From assembly GCF_004332295.1 (NCBI RefSeq), contig NZ_RXLP01000001.1, positions 19,224 through 83,223 of the forward strand: a stretch of 64,000 nucleotides of DNA, written 5' to 3'. How positions within the stretch are numbered: the first letter of the stretch is position 1; every line of letters starts with the position of its first letter. A program made the translations under genes and the position numbers. Shown piece by piece: positions 1-8,711 of the stretch. The stretch is from Alloscardovia theropitheci. Lineage in GTDB: Bacteria > Actinomycetota > Actinomycetes > Actinomycetales > Bifidobacteriaceae. Under the pieces are notes generated by a model. That model was given only the letters and a program-made list of their open reading frames with translations, ran no database searches and had not been told where the DNA came from.

Positions 1-857
1 TCATCGACGTGTTCAAGCATACGCTCTTTATTGTGATCCCAGATAAAAATGCCAACTTTCTCAAGAAGCCCTGCCTCTTTCATAGCAGGGTAGAGGTAAT
101 CATGCAAGAAAGTACTTTCTTCCTCGCCAGACCATAGGCAGCTATCCCACATTGTGGCTGCGCTGGCTTCATTTTGGATAGAAAGCATAGTAACTGGTAT
201 ACCTGCATCAAGATATGCCTGTACATATGTGACTAAATACTGTGCCCATGGTTTGTAATACTCGCGCTTGAGGCGACCGCCAAAATTGCGGCTGGGCTCA
301 GTTGGAACTTCAAAACCAAAATCTCCGTAAACCTTAGCGTCATTTTCTGAAATTTCTGGAGCAGTTTTCCATTGCACAGGAGGAGACCAAGGAGACAGAA
401 GAGCGCTAATTTTCCCATCTGCAATCTCTAGAGCCTCTTTAACTACTGGGATAATATATTTGTTGTTTCTTTCCATCGAGAAAGTAGCGAGTGAAGGATC
501 GGAAATTGGATCTTCAACTGCTTGATATTCATCAAGCGAATAATCGCATGAATCGAGAGGGATGCGGATAAAGCGAGCGTCGATAGCAGAATTTCCAAAC
601 CATGCTTTAAGAGCTTCGGTGCGTGTTTCCTTACTCATGCGCGACAGAAGATAGCACGCACTTTCAGTCATTGCACAGCCGAAGCCTTCAATAGTTTGGA
701 ATGCATACCGAGGATAAATCCCTACAACGTTCGATTCTACGTTCTTGAGTAAAGTACTTTCGTCTAATACGGTTGGTGTGCTTTCGCTAAACGTGGTTTG
801 TCCTGTTTTTGTATCGAATGATGTTGTCTTCATTGATGCTGCGTATCGAGCGACCAT
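1..857 (-). CDS. GH30-family glycoside hydrolase (glucosylceramidase-like), N-terminal part
   Basis: The minus-strand frame begins at the ATG at 855-857, behind an AAAGGAGT ribosome binding site, and is open to the left edge, giving about 285 residues without a stop. Family 30 hallmarks are visible: IEGFG at residues 56-60, SPWSPP at 155-160, and the acid/base Asn-Glu pair in SIQNEAS (N229, E230). The nucleophile Glu must lie beyond the edge. There is no signal peptide, so a cytoplasmic enzyme acting on imported beta-linked oligosaccharides or glycosides is likely. Substrate (beta-glucosyl, xylosyl or other) cannot be read from this half. Family assignment is firm, specificity is not. Confidence 0.85.
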   Translation of the reverse strand, partial: MVARYAASMKTTSFDTKTGQTTFSESTPTVLDESTLLKNVESNVVGIYPRYAFQTIEGFGCAMTESACYLLSRMSKETRTEALKAWFGNSAIDARFIRIPLDSCDYSLDEYQAVEDPISDPSLATFSMERNNKYIIPVVKEALEIADGKISALLSPWSPPVQWKTAPEISENDAKVYGDFGFEVPTEPSRNFGGRLKREYYKPWAQYLVTYVQAYLDAGIPVTMLSIQNEASAATMWDSCLWSGEEESTFLHDYLYPAMKEAGLLEKVGIFIWDHNKERMLEHVD

Positions 858-929
858 AAATACTCCTTTGTGTGTTAGTCACATTTATACTATCAGGAAT
901 TGCCTGAAAAATCACGGTTTTTCGAAGGG

Positions 930-1036
930 TTAGTTTATTCAATTAACTAACTAAAGGCGTGTCGGGAATATATACGGCGTGTCGATAATTCATCGAATCT
1001 GGCACCCATTTCACAATGTGATACTTGTCGGCGTGT
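930..1036. promoter_or_regulatory. Repeat-rich divergent control region between the GH30 gene and the trp leader
   Basis: An inverted repeat TTAGTT/AACTAA (930-935, 945-950) is followed by two exact copies of GGCGTGTCG at 956-964 and 976-984, whose starts lie 20 bp apart, and a shorter GGCGTGT at 1030-1036. A 20-bp period is two helical turns, which would suit a DNA-binding protein, but no regulator gene is adjacent and the sites match no operator I can name. Confidence 0.3.
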
Positions 1037-1102
1037 TTATCTAGATGGACATGGTAACTTAGCTAACAACACTTTTGAATCGTTTTATGAAAGGAGCATA
1101 AC

Positions 1103-1192
1103 ATGCAGTATCTGTCCTACGCAGTTGAACTCAATACATGTGATTTCGATGCATGGCGTAGCTGGCGTGCTTGGCGCACCTGGCAAGGATAG
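1103..1192 (+). CDS. trpL: Tryptophan leader peptide (29 aa)
   Basis: This short reading frame follows an AAAGGAGC ribosome binding site by a few bases. It ends in four tryptophans spaced every third residue (W18, W21, W24, W27) with Arg codons between, then Gln, Gly and TAG. Such a Trp-rich frame just before a terminator hairpin and trpB is the signature of ribosome-mediated transcription attenuation. When charged Trp-tRNA is scarce, the ribosome would stall on the UGG codons and favour an antiterminator. The peptide itself probably has no other role. Confidence 0.9.
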   Translation: MQYLSYAVELNTCDFDAWRSWRAWRTWQG

Positions 1193-1211
1193 ATTGCATG
1201 TATGTTCTCTT

Positions 1212-1327
1212 CACATAGATGCAACTGATGCAAAAGCACATGTATCTATGTGGGATTCTTATATTAAGCTGTAACGCATAATTCGATAGTTCACCCATCT
1301 AGATACGAAGCTAGATGGGTTTTGTTT
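1212..1327 (+). promoter_or_regulatory. trp attenuator: upstream stem plus intrinsic terminator
   Basis: A 9-bp stem pairs 1212-1220 with 1244-1252. Further on, CCCATCTAG (1294-1302) pairs perfectly with CTAGATGGG (1311-1319) and is followed by TTTTGTTT, an intrinsic terminator ahead of trpB. A competing pairing is possible between TAGATG at 1216-1221 and CATCTA at 1296-1301, which would break the terminator and act as antiterminator. The stems are read directly from the sequence; the switching model is inferred from the leader peptide upstream. Confidence 0.8.
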
Positions 1328-1382
1328 ATTACATTCCAAGCAAACATAAAATCATAAATACTCATATGAAAGGAAATCGAGC

Positions 1383-1421
1383 ATGAAGCGATGGCGTATC
1401 TTGTCAGCCCAAGAAATGTGA
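1383..1421 (+). CDS. Possible 12-residue upstream mini-ORF before trpB
   Basis: A reading frame of 12 codons (MKRWRILSAQEM, then TGA) follows a GAAAGGAAA stretch about 6 nt upstream. It contains one Trp codon and ends 33 nt before the trpB start. It may be a second regulatory leader or chance; only the plausible ribosome binding site supports it. Confidence 0.25.
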   Translation: MKRWRILSAQEM

Positions 1422-1454
1422 CAAACGTAAACAACAAACTAAAAGGATGACAAA

Positions 1455-2648
1455 ATGACAAACAACAACGGTTACTTCGGACAATTTGGCGGAAGCTTCG
1501 TACCAGAACCAATTCAAAAGCTTCTCGATGAACTTGAAACAACTTTCAATACATACAAAGACGATCCGCAATTCCTAGAAGAATACCACGGTTATCTCAA
1601 GGATTATGCAGGACGTGAAACGCCTCTGTACTTTGCGCAGTCGTTAACGAATTATCTTGGTGGGGCAAAAATTTATCTGAAGCGTGAAGATCTCAATCAT
1701 CTTGGTTCTCATAAGCTTAATAACGTTTTAGGGCAAATTCTCCTTGCTAAGCGCATGGGCAAAACTCGAGTAATCGCTGAAACTGGTGCAGGTCAGCATG
1801 GTGTTGCAACTGCTGCTGCAGCAGCTCGATTTGGAATGGAATGTGACGTGTACATGGGGGCGGTCGATGTTGAGCGCCAAAAACTCAATGTATTTCGTAT
1901 GGAACTCATGGGAGCGACAGTTCATCCAGTTGATGCAGGAACTGGTACATTAAAGAACGCAGTAGATGCTGCTTTTGCTGCTTGGATGGAAGATCTCAAT
2001 GCTTTCTACGTGCTCGGGTCAGCGGTAGGTCCACATCCATATCCGACAATAGTGCACGAATTCCAAAAAGTTATTTCTGAAGAGTCCAGACGACAGATTC
2101 TTGAAAAAGAAGGGCGACTTCCAGATGCTGTTATTGCATGCGTTGGTGGTGGCTCTAATGCTATTGGTGCGTTCTCAGAATATATCAACGATCATGAGGT
2201 AAAGCTTATCGGCGTAGAAGCTACCGGTAAGGGACTTGATACTCACATGCATGCAGCAACGATGGAAAAGGGCACTGTTGGAATCATTGATGGTATGAAA
2301 ACATATTCCTTGTTTAAGGATAATGGTGAAGTTGCTGATGTGTATTCCATCTCTGCAGGGCTTGATTACCCAGGAGTTGGTCCTGAGCATGCATTCTTTA
2401 AGGACAGTGGTCGTGCTCAATATACAGGAGCCACTGACGAGGACGCAATTAATGCGCTTATTACCTTGTCTAAAACTGAAGGAATTTTGCCGGCGATAGA
2501 AAGTTCCCATGCTTTAGCAGAAGCTATTCGTTTAGCTCCAACTATGAATCCAGATCAGATAATTATCGTGAATGTTTCTGGTCGTGGAGATAAAGATGTG
2601 CAATCGGTTATGGACTATCTCGAAAAGAATACAGATAGAAACGAATGA
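1455..2648 (+). CDS. trpB: Tryptophan synthase beta chain, stand-alone
   Basis: A pyridoxal phosphate enzyme that condenses indole with L-serine to L-tryptophan. At 397 residues it matches TrpB1-type length. The PLP lysine is K87 in HLGSHKLNN and the catalytic glutamate is E109 in [10 protein letters not shown], the same numbering as in Salmonella TrpB. The glycine-rich phosphate-binding GGGSN lies near residue 236. The start has AAAGGATG upstream. No trpA, trpEGDCF or other trp gene lies in the next tens of kb, so the enzyme may use free indole or a TrpA encoded elsewhere. Leu replaces the usual Thr in the H-T-G-x-H-K motif. Expression is probably governed by the leader and attenuator upstream. 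Only a weak hairpin (GGCAT/ATGCC, 2696-2708) follows. Confidence 0.95.
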   Translation: MTNNNGYFGQFGGSFVPEPIQKLLDELETTFNTYKDDPQFLEEYHGYLKDYAGRETPLYFAQSLTNYLGGAKIYLKREDLNHLGSHKLNNVLGQILLAKRMGKTRVIAETGAGQHGVATAAAAARFGMECDVYMGAVDVERQKLNVFRMELMGATVHPVDAGTGTLKNAVDAAFAAWMEDLNAFYVLGSAVGPHPYPTIVHEFQKVISEESRRQILEKEGRLPDAVIACVGGGSNAIGAFSEYINDHEVKLIGVEATGKGLDTHMHAATMEKGTVGIIDGMKTYSLFKDNGEVADVYSISAGLDYPGVGPEHAFFKDSGRAQYTGATDEDAINALITLSKTEGILPAIESSHALAEAIRLAPTMNPDQIIIVNVSGRGDKDVQSVMDYLEKNTDRNE

Positions 2649-2807
2649 ATATCCGCTGTGCCATAGTTCGCACAAACTGAATTGATACTTGGCGAGGCAT
2701 GATATGCCCCTCTAATTATTGTGTCTCGTCAACTTTAAACCGTGTCAATACTGCGTAATTAATTAATTGTTTGATTGTGGCATATCCACGAAATGAAAGA
2801 ACTTAAC

Positions 2808-3155
2808 ATGACGAATAATAAAGCATCTCATCAGTTTGAACTCTACACGCTGAAAGTTGAGGTAGTGGAGACTGGTCGTGCCTTTGTATGCAGTCATCAT
2901 GTAGGCGATTATTTTCTGGTTGAGGGGGAAAATCTTATATTTGAGCACACTACATCATTTTCCATGTATGCGCTCGCAGCATTACTCCCATTACTGCCTG
3001 CAAAACAACGTCCGCTACAAGATGCTGACTGGATGCTCAGTGATGCGCTCATTGCATGCCCTGATCCTCATTGTGGAGCTGCTTTCAAAATTACCCGCAT
3101 GAATAAACGCAACTTTAATCATGAAGATGCGACTATAGTTCCCATGCCAGAGTAA
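2808..3155 (+). CDS. TIGR04076-family protein
   Basis: A small cytoplasmic protein of unknown function, 115 residues from the ATG at 2808, which has a weak GAAAGAA upstream. A TTG at 2775 and an ATG at 2793 are in frame but have no ribosome binding site. Family marks are GDYF.VEGENL near the middle, the ALLPLLPAKQR stretch, and a C-terminal CPDPHCGAAFKITR with two cysteines that could bind metal. From memory the family often sits beside aldo/keto reductases, as it does here with the gene at 3392. No reaction is known. Confidence 0.75.
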   Translation: MTNNKASHQFELYTLKVEVVETGRAFVCSHHVGDYFLVEGENLIFEHTTSFSMYALAALLPLLPAKQRPLQDADWMLSDALIACPDPHCGAAFKITRMNKRNFNHEDATIVPMPE

Positions 3156-3188
3156 TTCTTATTGCAGAGTCATTCCAGTTTCATACAC

Positions 3189-3263
3189 GGGTAACGGGTA
3201 ATGGGTAAAGCGCAACTAGTCATTTACCGAGTTGCCATTTACCGGGTTCTGTTTACTAGTTGC
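3189..3263. repeat. Tandem heptamers and nested inverted repeats upstream of the aldo/keto reductase gene
   Basis: Three back-to-back GGGTAAN heptamers occupy 3189-3209. Their inverted counterparts TTTACC occur at 3223-3228 and 3238-3243, and a 9-bp inverted repeat GCAACTAGT/ACTAGTTGC flanks the latter (3212-3220, 3255-3263). This could fold as a terminator for the gene before it or serve as a multi-site operator. There is no clear T-tract after the last arm, which favours the operator reading. Confidence 0.4.
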
Positions 3264-3347
3264 ATAGCAATGTATTGTGTTTTACAGCGAATTAAGCAAT
3301 CTATGCAAAGAAAGGCCATAGTCTGTTTGAAGAAAGTTATGGCTTCA

Positions 3348-3375
3348 TAAACTAACTACAATAAACTAACTACAA
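3348..3375. repeat. 14-bp perfect tandem duplication before the aldo/keto reductase start
   Basis: TAAACTAACTACAA occurs twice in direct succession (3348-3361 and 3362-3375), ending 16 bp before the start codon at 3392. The second copy runs into the AGAAGAGAAG ribosome binding region. It may be a slippage product that varies between strains. Confidence 0.7.
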
Positions 3376-3391
3376 GAAGAGAAGAATAAAG

Positions 3392-4534
3392 ATGAAGTAT
3401 AACGAAACCTCTCTTAATGATATTTCAGAGGCGATTCCTCGTGCACAATTGGCGCCCGGCTATTCTATCGCCCGAGTGCTCAATGGATTATGGCAGTTGT
3501 CTCCAGGTCACAGTCTTACTGGAGCATTGGATATGGAGGATATTCAATATGCCTTCAATAAGCTCGTTGACTATGGATTCACGACATTTGATTTAGCTGA
3601 TATTTATATCGGTGCTGAAGATGCGTTGGGCACATTTTTACGTTCACTTCGCAGTCATAGCTCTTTAACGCCTCAAGATATTCAGATTCATGAAAAATAT
3701 GTTCCGGACTACGATATTCTCAGCACTGTTAAGTTTGAAGATACACAACGTATCATCGACCGAAGTCTGAAAAAATTAGGTCGAGATTATATTGATGTGA
3801 TTCAGTATCATTGGTGGGATTACAACATTGATCGTTACGTTGATGTAGCTCAAAATCTTGTTAAATTACAAGAGCAAGGAAAGATACGGTATATAGGTGT
3901 AACCAACTTTGATACTGAACATATGAAGGCATTAGTGGATGGCGGTATACCTGTTATTTCATGTCAAAGTCAGTATTCGGTTTTTGATCATCGTGTCGAA
4001 AAGACAATGATTGAGTATGGAAAGGCTGCTGGTATTCAGCAAATTTGCTATGGAACATTAGCAGGAGGTTTGCTTAGTGAAAGGTATATGGGTTCTGATC
4101 GCAAAAACGCTAATAACAATGAGCAGATGTCGGCTTCGTTAGCGCAGCCTGAAACCCGGTCTCAGGTTAAGTATCAACAAATTATTGAAGCAAGCGTAGG
4201 GCAAGATGGATATCAAGAACTTCTCGTGCTTCTTAACGATATAGCTAAATCGCATGATGTTCACATCGCTCAAATCGCAACGCGTTATATCCTCGACAAA
4301 GAAGGCGTAGCTGCAACAATTATTGGGATCAGAAATTCAAAGCATGTTCATGATAATGCGAAAATTTTCAGTTTTGATCTCAGCGATTACGATCGAGAAC
4401 GAATTGATAATTTCTTACACCAATATCCGACGGTTCCTGGTGAACCATATGAGCTAGAACGCGATCCTCATTCTATTTTCCGCTCCATAATTCGTATGAA
4501 TGAAGCAGAAGGGTCATCACACGCATCACAATGA
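3392..4534 (+). CDS. Aldo/keto reductase
   Basis: An NAD(P)H-dependent oxidoreductase of the TIM-barrel AKR superfamily. The catalytic tetrad can be placed at D67 and Y72 (FDLADIY), K102 (IHEKY) and H140 (IQYHWWD). The IRYIGVTNFD strand and the late IIGIRNSKHV cofactor-binding segment follow in the usual order. At 380 residues it is longer than the common 310-330 because of a polar insert around residues 235-265 and a C-terminal tail. The start is supported by AGAAGAGAAG. It follows the TIGR04076 gene and precedes an NhaC-like transporter by 45 bp; the three may act together. The substrate is not deducible. Confidence 0.88.
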   Translation: MKYNETSLNDISEAIPRAQLAPGYSIARVLNGLWQLSPGHSLTGALDMEDIQYAFNKLVDYGFTTFDLADIYIGAEDALGTFLRSLRSHSSLTPQDIQIHEKYVPDYDILSTVKFEDTQRIIDRSLKKLGRDYIDVIQYHWWDYNIDRYVDVAQNLVKLQEQGKIRYIGVTNFDTEHMKALVDGGIPVISCQSQYSVFDHRVEKTMIEYGKAAGIQQICYGTLAGGLLSERYMGSDRKNANNNEQMSASLAQPETRSQVKYQQIIEASVGQDGYQELLVLLNDIAKSHDVHIAQIATRYILDKEGVAATIIGIRNSKHVHDNAKIFSFDLSDYDRERIDNFLHQYPTVPGEPYELERDPHSIFRSIIRMNEAEGSSHASQ

Positions 4535-4579
4535 TGTGCCGAGTATAAACGTGTACTGCCAGAAAAGAGAGAAATATTT

Positions 4580-6088
4580 ATGTACAGCCACTCTACAAAA
4601 GAAGAATTTCCTAGTAATGCATCTCATCACGAGGAGTTTAACGAGAAAGATTTTGCATCTCCTACTCTAGAATTTTATGGAGGAAAACTCAGCGCATTAC
4701 TACCTATAATTATCTTTCTTGGATTTTGTATTACCTTCTTCGTGGTACTCAAAGCTTTCGATATGAGTGCTTTATCCATGGCAGCTCTTATATCCTTGAT
4801 GCTTACGGCGTTGCTCGCGAAGGGTAAAAATAGGACTCAGACATACTGGAATGCTGTATATAATGGCGTAAAAGAATCTATTCCTATTCTTGTCCTTCTT
4901 CTAGCTATCGGGATTTTCTCGCAATTAATTAAGCTATCGAATTTATCAGGTGGATTTGTGTGGCTCGCAGATCTTGTGCATGTCGGGCCTGGACTCTTCA
5001 CAGCTTTAACATTTGGGTTTGTGTGTATCATTGCAACCGCCACGGGCTCGTCCCTAGGAACTATGTTTACAGCATTTCCAATCTTTTATCCAGCTGGAGT
5101 ATTGTTAGGTGCAGACCCGGCTTTTTTGGCTGCGGCGATTGTTGGTGGTGGAATTTTCGGAGATAATTTAGCTCCGATATCTGATACGACAATTATCTCG
5201 ACATCCACACAGTATTATCGAGATCGTCAAACTACAGCCGATGTGGGTGGAGCCGTGCGTTCGCGCTTCAAATATTCGGCAATTGCAGGGATTGCAACTT
5301 TCCTTATCTTTGCATTCTTCGCAGGAAATTCGCAGACAGTACAAACAAATATACTAAGTAAAACCTCTGCTAATCCTCAATCATTATTTATGTTGATCCC
5401 AGTTGCCATTATGCTCATCGTTGCTGTACTTACAAAAGATATGTATATGGCGATTGTGCTGGGCGTACTTTGTGGAAGTGTTCTCGGACTATCAACAGGA
5501 ATCCTTCATACAACCGATATTCTCAATGTCAAAGATGGTACACCAGGAGGATTCCTTATCGAGGGTGTTAATTCTATGACAAGCACAGTAATACTTGTTC
5601 TTTGTGTCTATGGAATTATGGGTGTGCTTAATGCCGCTGGAATACTCAGTACACTGGTTGACTTTCTCAGTAGGTCGCGTCTTGGGAAGAGCGTCATCGG
5701 AACCGAAATAATTATGATGCTCGGTATTACTTTTACCACTCTTATCTTTGGCGGAGTAACCTCAGCAGCCATGGCAACTTTCGGTAAAATCCACAATGAA
5801 TTGGGAATGCGCATGAATCTACATCCGTATCGGCGAGCAAACTTACTTGATGGCTTCGCCAACTCTATAGCGCTATGCATACCATTTTTAAGCGTATTCG
5901 TATTTATCGGTTCACAATTGACTTCAGGATATGACAATATCGCTTCAGTGTCAGTAACAAATCTTGGAATGCATATGATCTACCCATTCTTGCTTTTCAT
6001 TGTCCTTCTTGTATCTGTTGTCACAGGTTGGGGAAGAAGATTTGAAGGAGCTAACGGTGAACCTATTAAAGTGGTAGCACAATCGTAA
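4580..6088 (+). CDS. NhaC-family Na+/H+ antiporter-like transporter
   Basis: A polytopic membrane protein of 502 residues with about 11-12 hydrophobic segments after a polar N-terminus of about 35 residues. The family-typical segment FGDNLAPISDTT at 193-204 corresponds to the conserved FGDxLSPxSDTT motif of NhaC-type antiporters. A second GVTSAAMATFG segment lies in the C-terminal half. It probably exchanges protons for sodium or for an organic ion. It lies 45 bp after the aldo/keto reductase and may be co-transcribed. Related proteins also carry amino acids, so the substrate is open. Confidence 0.8.
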   Translation: MYSHSTKEEFPSNASHHEEFNEKDFASPTLEFYGGKLSALLPIIIFLGFCITFFVVLKAFDMSALSMAALISLMLTALLAKGKNRTQTYWNAVYNGVKESIPILVLLLAIGIFSQLIKLSNLSGGFVWLADLVHVGPGLFTALTFGFVCIIATATGSSLGTMFTAFPIFYPAGVLLGADPAFLAAAIVGGGIFGDNLAPISDTTIISTSTQYYRDRQTTADVGGAVRSRFKYSAIAGIATFLIFAFFAGNSQTVQTNILSKTSANPQSLFMLIPVAIMLIVAVLTKDMYMAIVLGVLCGSVLGLSTGILHTTDILNVKDGTPGGFLIEGVNSMTSTVILVLCVYGIMGVLNAAGILSTLVDFLSRSRLGKSVIGTEIIMMLGITFTTLIFGGVTSAAMATFGKIHNELGMRMNLHPYRRANLLDGFANSIALCIPFLSVFVFIGSQLTSGYDNIASVSVTNLGMHMIYPFLLFIVLLVSVVTGWGRRFEGANGEPIKVVAQS

Positions 6089-6197
6089 AAAAATGCTTCT
6101 ATCTCACACTCACATACGCATAAAAGGCCGACTAGGTTATATCATCAGTACTATTTACTATAGCTAAGAATGATAAGAACTTGGATCGGTCTTTTGT

Positions 6198-6650
6198 ATG
6201 CGCGTGAACAAACACACAGTTGCATGGTGGTACATGCTAGCAATTTTTCTCAGTGTAAGCATGATGGTTCTTGCATGGAAACTGGAGTGGATTCATTTTG
6301 CCTATACAGGTGATGATCTTTTTGATATTGCGTTATATCGAAAAGATAGATTAATAAATATAGGGTGGTATTGCGTAATCATTAATACGCTCTCTTTTAT
6401 CCTTTTCGGTATCGACAAATGGATAGCTAAACGAAACGGGAAAAATAAAAAATCTACACGCGCACACACAAGAATTCCCGAGTTCTGGCTACTAGGAAGC
6501 GCTTTCCTTGGCGGAACTATAGGATCAATTATCGCAATGGCAATTTTTCGACATAAGATAAATGACTGGTATTTTGTGTGGGAAGTACCGATATTTCTGT
6601 GCCTGCACGCTTGTTTATTCTTCTACATTCATGCTGTTGGAATTTTCTAA
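6198..6650 (+). CDS. DUF1294 membrane protein
   Basis: A 150-residue membrane protein with an N-terminal hydrophobic segment, a second one around residues 55-70 that ends in FGIDKWIAKR, and two more in the C-terminal half. The motifs FGIDK.A, RIPEFWLLGSAFLGGTIG and FRHK are those of the DUF1294 family. Function is unknown. The ribosome binding site before the ATG at 6198 is weak. Confidence 0.85.
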   Translation: MRVNKHTVAWWYMLAIFLSVSMMVLAWKLEWIHFAYTGDDLFDIALYRKDRLINIGWYCVIINTLSFILFGIDKWIAKRNGKNKKSTRAHTRIPEFWLLGSAFLGGTIGSIIAMAIFRHKINDWYFVWEVPIFLCLHACLFFYIHAVGIF

Positions 6651-6798
6651 GTAAAATTCTTGCCATGCGTACGAATAACATCTGCATAAACTAGCTGTGA
6701 TTGCAGATAGATACGTTCCGAGACACTTATATAAAGCTTACATAGTAGACTAACAGATACACATAGGTAAAGAATAGAAGCGTACATGAGAGCAGCAT

Positions 6799-7278
6799 AT
6801 GAATATTACAGTTATAGCCGTGGGGAAGTTGAAAGAAAAATTCTGGAAACAAGCAATTGATGAATACGCTAAACGTTTAAACGCATACTGTAAATTCAGC
6901 ATCATAGAATTACCTGATGAAAAAACTCCAAATAATGCGAGCGAAAAAGAAGATGAAATAATTCTCGATAAAGAAGGACAGCGCATTCTACAAAAAATTG
7001 GAGTTGATGATTATGTGGTCGCGCTCGCTATTGAGGGCAAGCTTGTAACAAGCGAAGATTTAGCGTCGCGTATCGAAGCATGTGCACTTCAGGGTAAAAG
7101 TAAAATCACTTTTATCATTGGAGGATCATTAGGCTTATCGTCACAGGTAAAGAAGAGAGCGAACGAATTAGTATCATTTGGTCGAATCACCATGCCTCAT
7201 CAATTAGCGCGCGTGGTCTTGAGCGAACAAATTTATCGTTCCTATCGCATAATTAATCACCAGGCATACCATAAATAA
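6799..7278 (+). CDS. rlmH: 23S rRNA (pseudouridine-1915-N3)-methyltransferase RlmH
   Basis: A SPOUT-class methyltransferase that modifies pseudouridine 1915 in helix 69 of 23S rRNA, acting on assembled ribosomes. The protein has the standard length of 159 residues. The S-adenosylmethionine knot is marked by FIIGGSLG at 105-112, followed by PHQLARVVLSEQIYRSYRI (133-151) and the invariant C-terminal YHK. The start has a GAGAGCAG sequence upstream. Confidence 0.97.
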   Translation: MNITVIAVGKLKEKFWKQAIDEYAKRLNAYCKFSIIELPDEKTPNNASEKEDEIILDKEGQRILQKIGVDDYVVALAIEGKLVTSEDLASRIEACALQGKSKITFIIGGSLGLSSQVKKRANELVSFGRITMPHQLARVVLSEQIYRSYRIINHQAYHK

Positions 7279-7426
7279 TTAAATGATGACGAGTAGGAGA
7301 CACAATCTTCTTCGTAGCGCATGCTAGCCTTGGAGTCCAAATTATGCGCGTGACATGTGGCACCTACACGATATTTGAGACACTCAATAACGTGTACAGT
7401 GCGAGCAACTATATGAGGAGGATAGG

Positions 7427-8560
7427 ATGAGTGCATATTTAGGACCATTGCGTACGGCGGTTATAGCATTTCCTTTCATAGCTGCACTAATCGTGCTGCC
7501 AGTATATATTTACCAATATCGTAAATTCGGTTTCGTTAATAAATTAAGGCTTGCTACGATTTATGCTTTTGTCCTGTACATGATATGCGCATATTTCTTG
7601 GTAATTTTGCCTTTGCCTTCAACGCGAGATATTATTTCGCTCCTGGGCACGAATCGCCAAACGTATGATTTGGTACCGTTTTCATCTATCCATGACATCA
7701 TTAATGAAACACAGGTAATGTGGTCGAATCCGCATACATATATTCATCTGCTGAAAGAACGCGCATTCCTACAAGTTGCTTTTAATTTCTTGCTAACAGT
7801 GCCATTTGGTGTATTTATGCGGTATCTATTTAATCGAAAATTGGGGCAGACAATTTTATTCACTTTTTGTCTGACGCTTTTCTTCGAAATAAGCCAGTTG
7901 ACAGGATTATTCTGGATTTATAATGCACCGTATCGTCTCTTCTCTGTAGATGATCTTATCCAAAATACCTGTGGAGGGATTCTCGGATACATAGTGACTC
8001 CGATTATTACGTGGTTTATACCTTCACTTGAAGATGTCGATCGAAAGAAGGAACGAAAAATAAACAGCGTAGGCACCATACGCAGGCTTGTAGCGATGGC
8101 AATAGATTTATTTGTCGTAGATTTTATTACAGGAATTCTTTCGAGCGTGACGATGATGCAGTCTCTTCAATGGGTTTTCTTCATCGCGATATTAATTCTT
8201 TACTTTATTACTTTCGCGTATATTACGCAGGGCTTTACTATTGGCAAATGGCTCCTAAGGTTGCGTTTAGCTAATGATGATGGACGGCTATACTTATGGC
8301 CATTGATTGTTCGAGAAACGACATTCTTTGGCGCTGTATGGGGTATGAATAGATTATTTACCTTCTTACTTAATTCTGTACAAAATCACCCAATTATCAT
8401 GCTTGGGTTATTCCTTATAGCGGCTTTGTACAATGTGATACTTGTGATTAATTTCTTATGGAATATCCGAAGTCGAGAATTCTTCCACGACCGACTTTCT
8501 GGCGTAACAGATATAGCGGTAGCGCCTCATCGCAGTTCGTATAACGCGACAAAAGAATAA
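7427..8560 (+). CDS. VanZ-like and RDD-domain membrane protein
   Basis: A 377-residue fusion of two membrane modules. Residues 1 to about 200 form a VanZ-like four-to-five-helix domain (PFSSIHDI, NFLLTVPFG, EISQLTG, FSVDDLIQNTCGG). Residues 205 to 370 form an RDD domain (GTIRRLVAMAIDLFVVDF, TIGKWLLRLRL, FFHDRLSGV). The start follows GAGGAGGATAGG. This architecture is widespread in Actinobacteria and Firmicutes, with suspected roles in envelope stress or glycopeptide tolerance, but no activity is established. Confidence 0.88.
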   Translation: MSAYLGPLRTAVIAFPFIAALIVLPVYIYQYRKFGFVNKLRLATIYAFVLYMICAYFLVILPLPSTRDIISLLGTNRQTYDLVPFSSIHDIINETQVMWSNPHTYIHLLKERAFLQVAFNFLLTVPFGVFMRYLFNRKLGQTILFTFCLTLFFEISQLTGLFWIYNAPYRLFSVDDLIQNTCGGILGYIVTPIITWFIPSLEDVDRKKERKINSVGTIRRLVAMAIDLFVVDFITGILSSVTMMQSLQWVFFIAILILYFITFAYITQGFTIGKWLLRLRLANDDGRLYLWPLIVRETTFFGAVWGMNRLFTFLLNSVQNHPIIMLGLFLIAALYNVILVINFLWNIRSREFFHDRLSGVTDIAVAPHRSSYNATKE

Positions 8561-8711
8561 TTTATAACCTTTTTATCGCAAAGCTGTGGCTACCCGTGTG
8601 TCCTTTTGTATGATTGGTACTCTTAGTGTGTTCATGCGCATTGACGTGTGGGCACACTAAAATTTATGTATGTAGATACATACATGCAACGATGCGAGGT
8701 TTGAGTCACAC

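Noticed and set aside
3189..3263. CRISPR-like array from the tandem GGGTAAN units
   Set aside because: Units are only 7 bp with no spacers, and no cas genes are in the window.
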